In this document: positions 20,667 through 22,528 of the stretch, piece after piece
Layout: every line of letters starts with the position of its first letter
Numbering within the stretch: the stretch's first letter is position 1
The notes under the pieces: model-generated
Told to the model about the DNA's origin: nothing
The model's input: only the letters and a program-made list of their open reading frames with translations
The model's database searches: none
Source: Actinomycetes bacterium
GTDB lineage: Bacteria > Actinomycetota > Acidimicrobiia > Acidimicrobiales > RAAP-2
Reading direction: 5' to 3'
Length of the DNA stretch: 22,528 bases
Assembly (NCBI GenBank): GCA_021849435.1
Contig: JAJZSX010000002.1
Location: 1-22,528, forward strand
Made by a program: the position numbers and the translations under genes

Positions 20667-22034
20667 ATGACGCAACTTGAATCGGACCGTGGTCGGACGC
20701 TGACGGGCGGTGGCCGGGTACCCCCGAGCGCCCTCGAAGCGGAGGAGTCGCTCATCGGCGCGATGCTCCTGTCACCCGAGGCGGTGAGCATCGCCTACGA
20801 GACGGTGAGCGCCGAGGACTTCTATCGTCCACTGCACGGGCAGATCTTCACTGCGATCGTCGCGCTCGTAAACGCCGCCGAGCCGGTCGACTACGTGACG
20901 GTTCAGGCGAAGCTGCAAGAGCACGGTGCCGCGGCGGTCGAGCTCGCGGTCCTGTCATCGCTCCAACTCAACACGCCCTCGGCCGCGAACGCCCAGCACT
21001 ACGCCGAGATCGTTCGCGACAAGGCCCAGCAACGGCGCCTGATCGCCGTGGCCGGCGAGGTGGTGGATGACGCCTATCGCCCGACCGATGACGTGTCCGG
21101 ATTGATCGACGAGGCCGAGCGCAAGATCAACGCGATCGCCGACAACCGCCGGATCGACTCGGTCTCCTTGCTCCAGGGGCTCTTGCTCGAAGAGGCCAAC
21201 ATCCTCGAGACCCGTGGCGAGACCCGGGGTCAGCTCAACGGGTTGGAGACGGGTTATCGCTCGTTGGATCTCGTGCTCCAGGGTCTCCAGCCCACCAGCC
21301 TCACCATTGTGGGCGCCCGACCAGGTACCGGAAAGACGGCCTTCGCCCTGGGCACACTCGTGCACGTCGGGGCCGTCGTCGGTCGCCCCGCGCTCTATTT
21401 CTCGCTCGAGATGAGCCGACAGGAGTTGGCCGAGCGGATCCTCGCGTCCACGGCGCGGATCGACTCGTCCAAGCTGCGAACCGGCGACCTCAACGACAAC
21501 GACTGGCGAATCGCCCACGAGGCGTTCAGTTTCCTCGCTCCGGCCAAGATCTTCATCGACGACAACCCGTCGCTGACGGTGATGGACGTGCGGGCCCGCG
21601 CCCGGCGAATCAAGCAGCAGCAGGGTGACCTCGGGGTGGTAATCGTCGACTACATCCAGCTCATGAGCTCGCGTTCGCGCGCCGAGAACCGTCAGGTGGA
21701 GGTGTCCGAAATGAGTCGGTCCCTGAAGATCCTCGCCCGCGAGCTCCAGTGCCCGGTGATCGCCCTCTCCCAGCTGTCGCGAAAACTCGAGGATCGCGCC
21801 GACAAGCGGCCCATCATGTCGGACCTTCGTGAGTCCGGTTCGCTCGAGCAGGACGCCGACGTCGTGCTCTTCCTCTTCCGGCCTGAGCAGTACGGCGACG
21901 TCTCCAACGACAAGAAGGCCGACGCCGAGGTGATCGTGGGCAAGAACCGTAACGGTCCGACCCGTAGCGCCCACCTGACCTGGCGAGGCGAGTTCGCGCG
22001 CTTCGACAACGTCGCCGAGGCTCGCGACTTCTAG
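20667..22034 (+). CDS. dnaB: Replicative DNA helicase DnaB
   Basis: DnaB is the hexameric 5'-3' helicase of the replication fork. The N-terminal domain (about 18-120) begins VPPSALEAEESLIGAMLLSP. The RecA-like C-terminal domain has Walker A GARPGTGKT at residues 216-224, FSLEMSRQELAERIL, Walker B VIVDYIQLM, VIALSQLSRKLEDR, DLRESGSLEQDADVVLFLFR and KNRNGPT. Length 455 is normal and no intein interrupts it, unlike mycobacterial DnaB. ATG 20667 has no evident ribosome binding site. The 168-base gap before it holds the rplI terminator and must hold the dnaB promoter, for which TAGACA near 20597-20602 is only a weak candidate. Confidence 0.97.
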   Translation: MTQLESDRGRTLTGGGRVPPSALEAEESLIGAMLLSPEAVSIAYETVSAEDFYRPLHGQIFTAIVALVNAAEPVDYVTVQAKLQEHGAAAVELAVLSSLQLNTPSAANAQHYAEIVRDKAQQRRLIAVAGEVVDDAYRPTDDVSGLIDEAERKINAIADNRRIDSVSLLQGLLLEEANILETRGETRGQLNGLETGYRSLDLVLQGLQPTSLTIVGARPGTGKTAFALGTLVHVGAVVGRPALYFSLEMSRQELAERILASTARIDSSKLRTGDLNDNDWRIAHEAFSFLAPAKIFIDDNPSLTVMDVRARARRIKQQQGDLGVVIVDYIQLMSSRSRAENRQVEVSEMSRSLKILARELQCPVIALSQLSRKLEDRADKRPIMSDLRESGSLEQDADVVLFLFRPEQYGDVSNDKKADAEVIVGKNRNGPTRSAHLTWRGEFARFDNVAEARDF

Positions 22035-22156
22035 ACACCGTAGGGCCTGGCACGGCAGTCCCGTGGCAATACGAAGCGTGGGACCGTGATTTCACGCTAG
22101 TGACACGGCGCGCGTCCGAACAGAATTATTACTGGCCGAATCGCGAGGAGGTGCCG

Positions 22157-22519
22157 ATGTCGAGTCGCGTAGTCAACCCCACGACGTCAACCCGTTGGCG
22201 GAGCCGGATAATGACGGACGTCACGACGACACCGCTCGAGGTGCGCCGGCGCACGCTCCAGATCGCCCTCGGCGTCATCTGGCTTGTTGACGCCGCCCTC
22301 CAGTTCCAGCCCTTCATGTTCACCAAGGCCTTCGTGACGGGCGCACTCGAGCCGGCGGCGTCGGGGAGCCCGTGGCTGATCGTGCACCCCATGATCTGGG
22401 CGGACCACTTCATGGTCCACGACATCGCGTGGTGGAACGCGCTCTATGCCACGCTGCAGCTCGTGATCGCGCTCGGCCTGTTCTGGCGCCCCACTGTCCG
22501 CCTGGCGCTGTGTACCTGA
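22157..22519 (+). CDS. Integral membrane protein, probably truncated
   Basis: The product of 120 residues has a hydrophilic start (about 1-33), a hydrophobic segment TLQIALGVIWLVDAALQF, the words QPFMFTKAFVTGALEPAASG and PWLIVHPMIWADHF, and a second hydrophobic segment ALYATLQLVIALGLFW. It resembles the N-terminal part of longer actinobacterial multi-pass membrane proteins of about 200 residues, an assignment from memory without a named family. It stops at a TGA (22517-22519) right after VRLALCT, nine bases before the window end, where more helices are expected; a frameshift, decay or contig-end artefact is possible. GAGGAG before ATG 22157 supports the start; ATG 22211 is an alternative with GGAG upstream. 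Confidence 0.6.
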   Translation: MSSRVVNPTTSTRWRSRIMTDVTTTPLEVRRRTLQIALGVIWLVDAALQFQPFMFTKAFVTGALEPAASGSPWLIVHPMIWADHFMVHDIAWWNALYATLQLVIALGLFWRPTVRLALCT

Positions 22520-22528
22520 ATAGTCTGA

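Noticed and set aside
22081..22103. CGTGATTTCACG-type inverted repeat after dnaB as parS or terminator
   Set aside because: It lacks the parS core, and the short stem with a two-base loop is not a stable hairpin.

Overview
The window is a chromosomal segment of an actinobacterium close to the replication origin. The gene order matches the block that mycobacteria and other Actinomycetota carry beside oriC: rpmH, rnpA, yidD, yidC, jag, rsmG, parA and parB on one strand, then cwlM, trxA, trxB, murJ and a DUF6049-type gene facing them, then the CCA enzyme. Inositol-phosphate synthase, a PadR regulator, a DUF5318 protein and several promoters of leaderless type agree with this. A deep actinobacterial lineage such as Acidimicrobiia is my best guess, but it is inference. 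dnaA and oriC are not in the window and should lie just upstream of base 1.

Layout. (1) Bases 1-3154, plus strand: ribosomal protein bL34 (partial), RNase P protein, YidD, the YidC insertase, Jag and the 16S rRNA methyltransferase RsmG, tightly packed. (2) Bases 3155-5186: about 2 kb without a credible gene, holding six perfect 16-bp parS centromere sites. (3) Bases 5187-6876: parA-parB. (4) Bases 6995-14106, minus strand: a compact cluster reading DUF6049-type envelope protein, MurJ lipid II flippase, DegV fatty-acid-binding protein, small membrane protein, thioredoxin reductase, thioredoxin and a CwlM-like pseudo-amidase. (5) The CCA-adding enzyme on plus, ending in a strong hairpin shared with the convergent padR-ino1 pair. 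(6) Bases 17450-22519, plus strand: DUF5318 protein, panB, rpsF-ssb-rpsR-rplI, dnaB and a membrane protein that stops abruptly near the window edge.

How it works together: the segment combines origin segregation (ParA, ParB, parS), membrane protein insertion and RNA maturation, thiol redox control, peptidoglycan precursor export and its regulation, inositol and pantothenate synthesis, and the replicative helicase with SSB. It is mostly a core-genome region. The points that most deserve a second look are the gene-free parS field, the cwlM gene with a gutted catalytic domain and no ordinary start codon for its full domain, a 14-bp tandem duplication inside rsmG, the operator and leaderless promoter arrangement around padR, the structured rpsF leader and the long tail on ribosomal protein bS18. 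I found no clear mobile element, CRISPR array, tRNA or rRNA.
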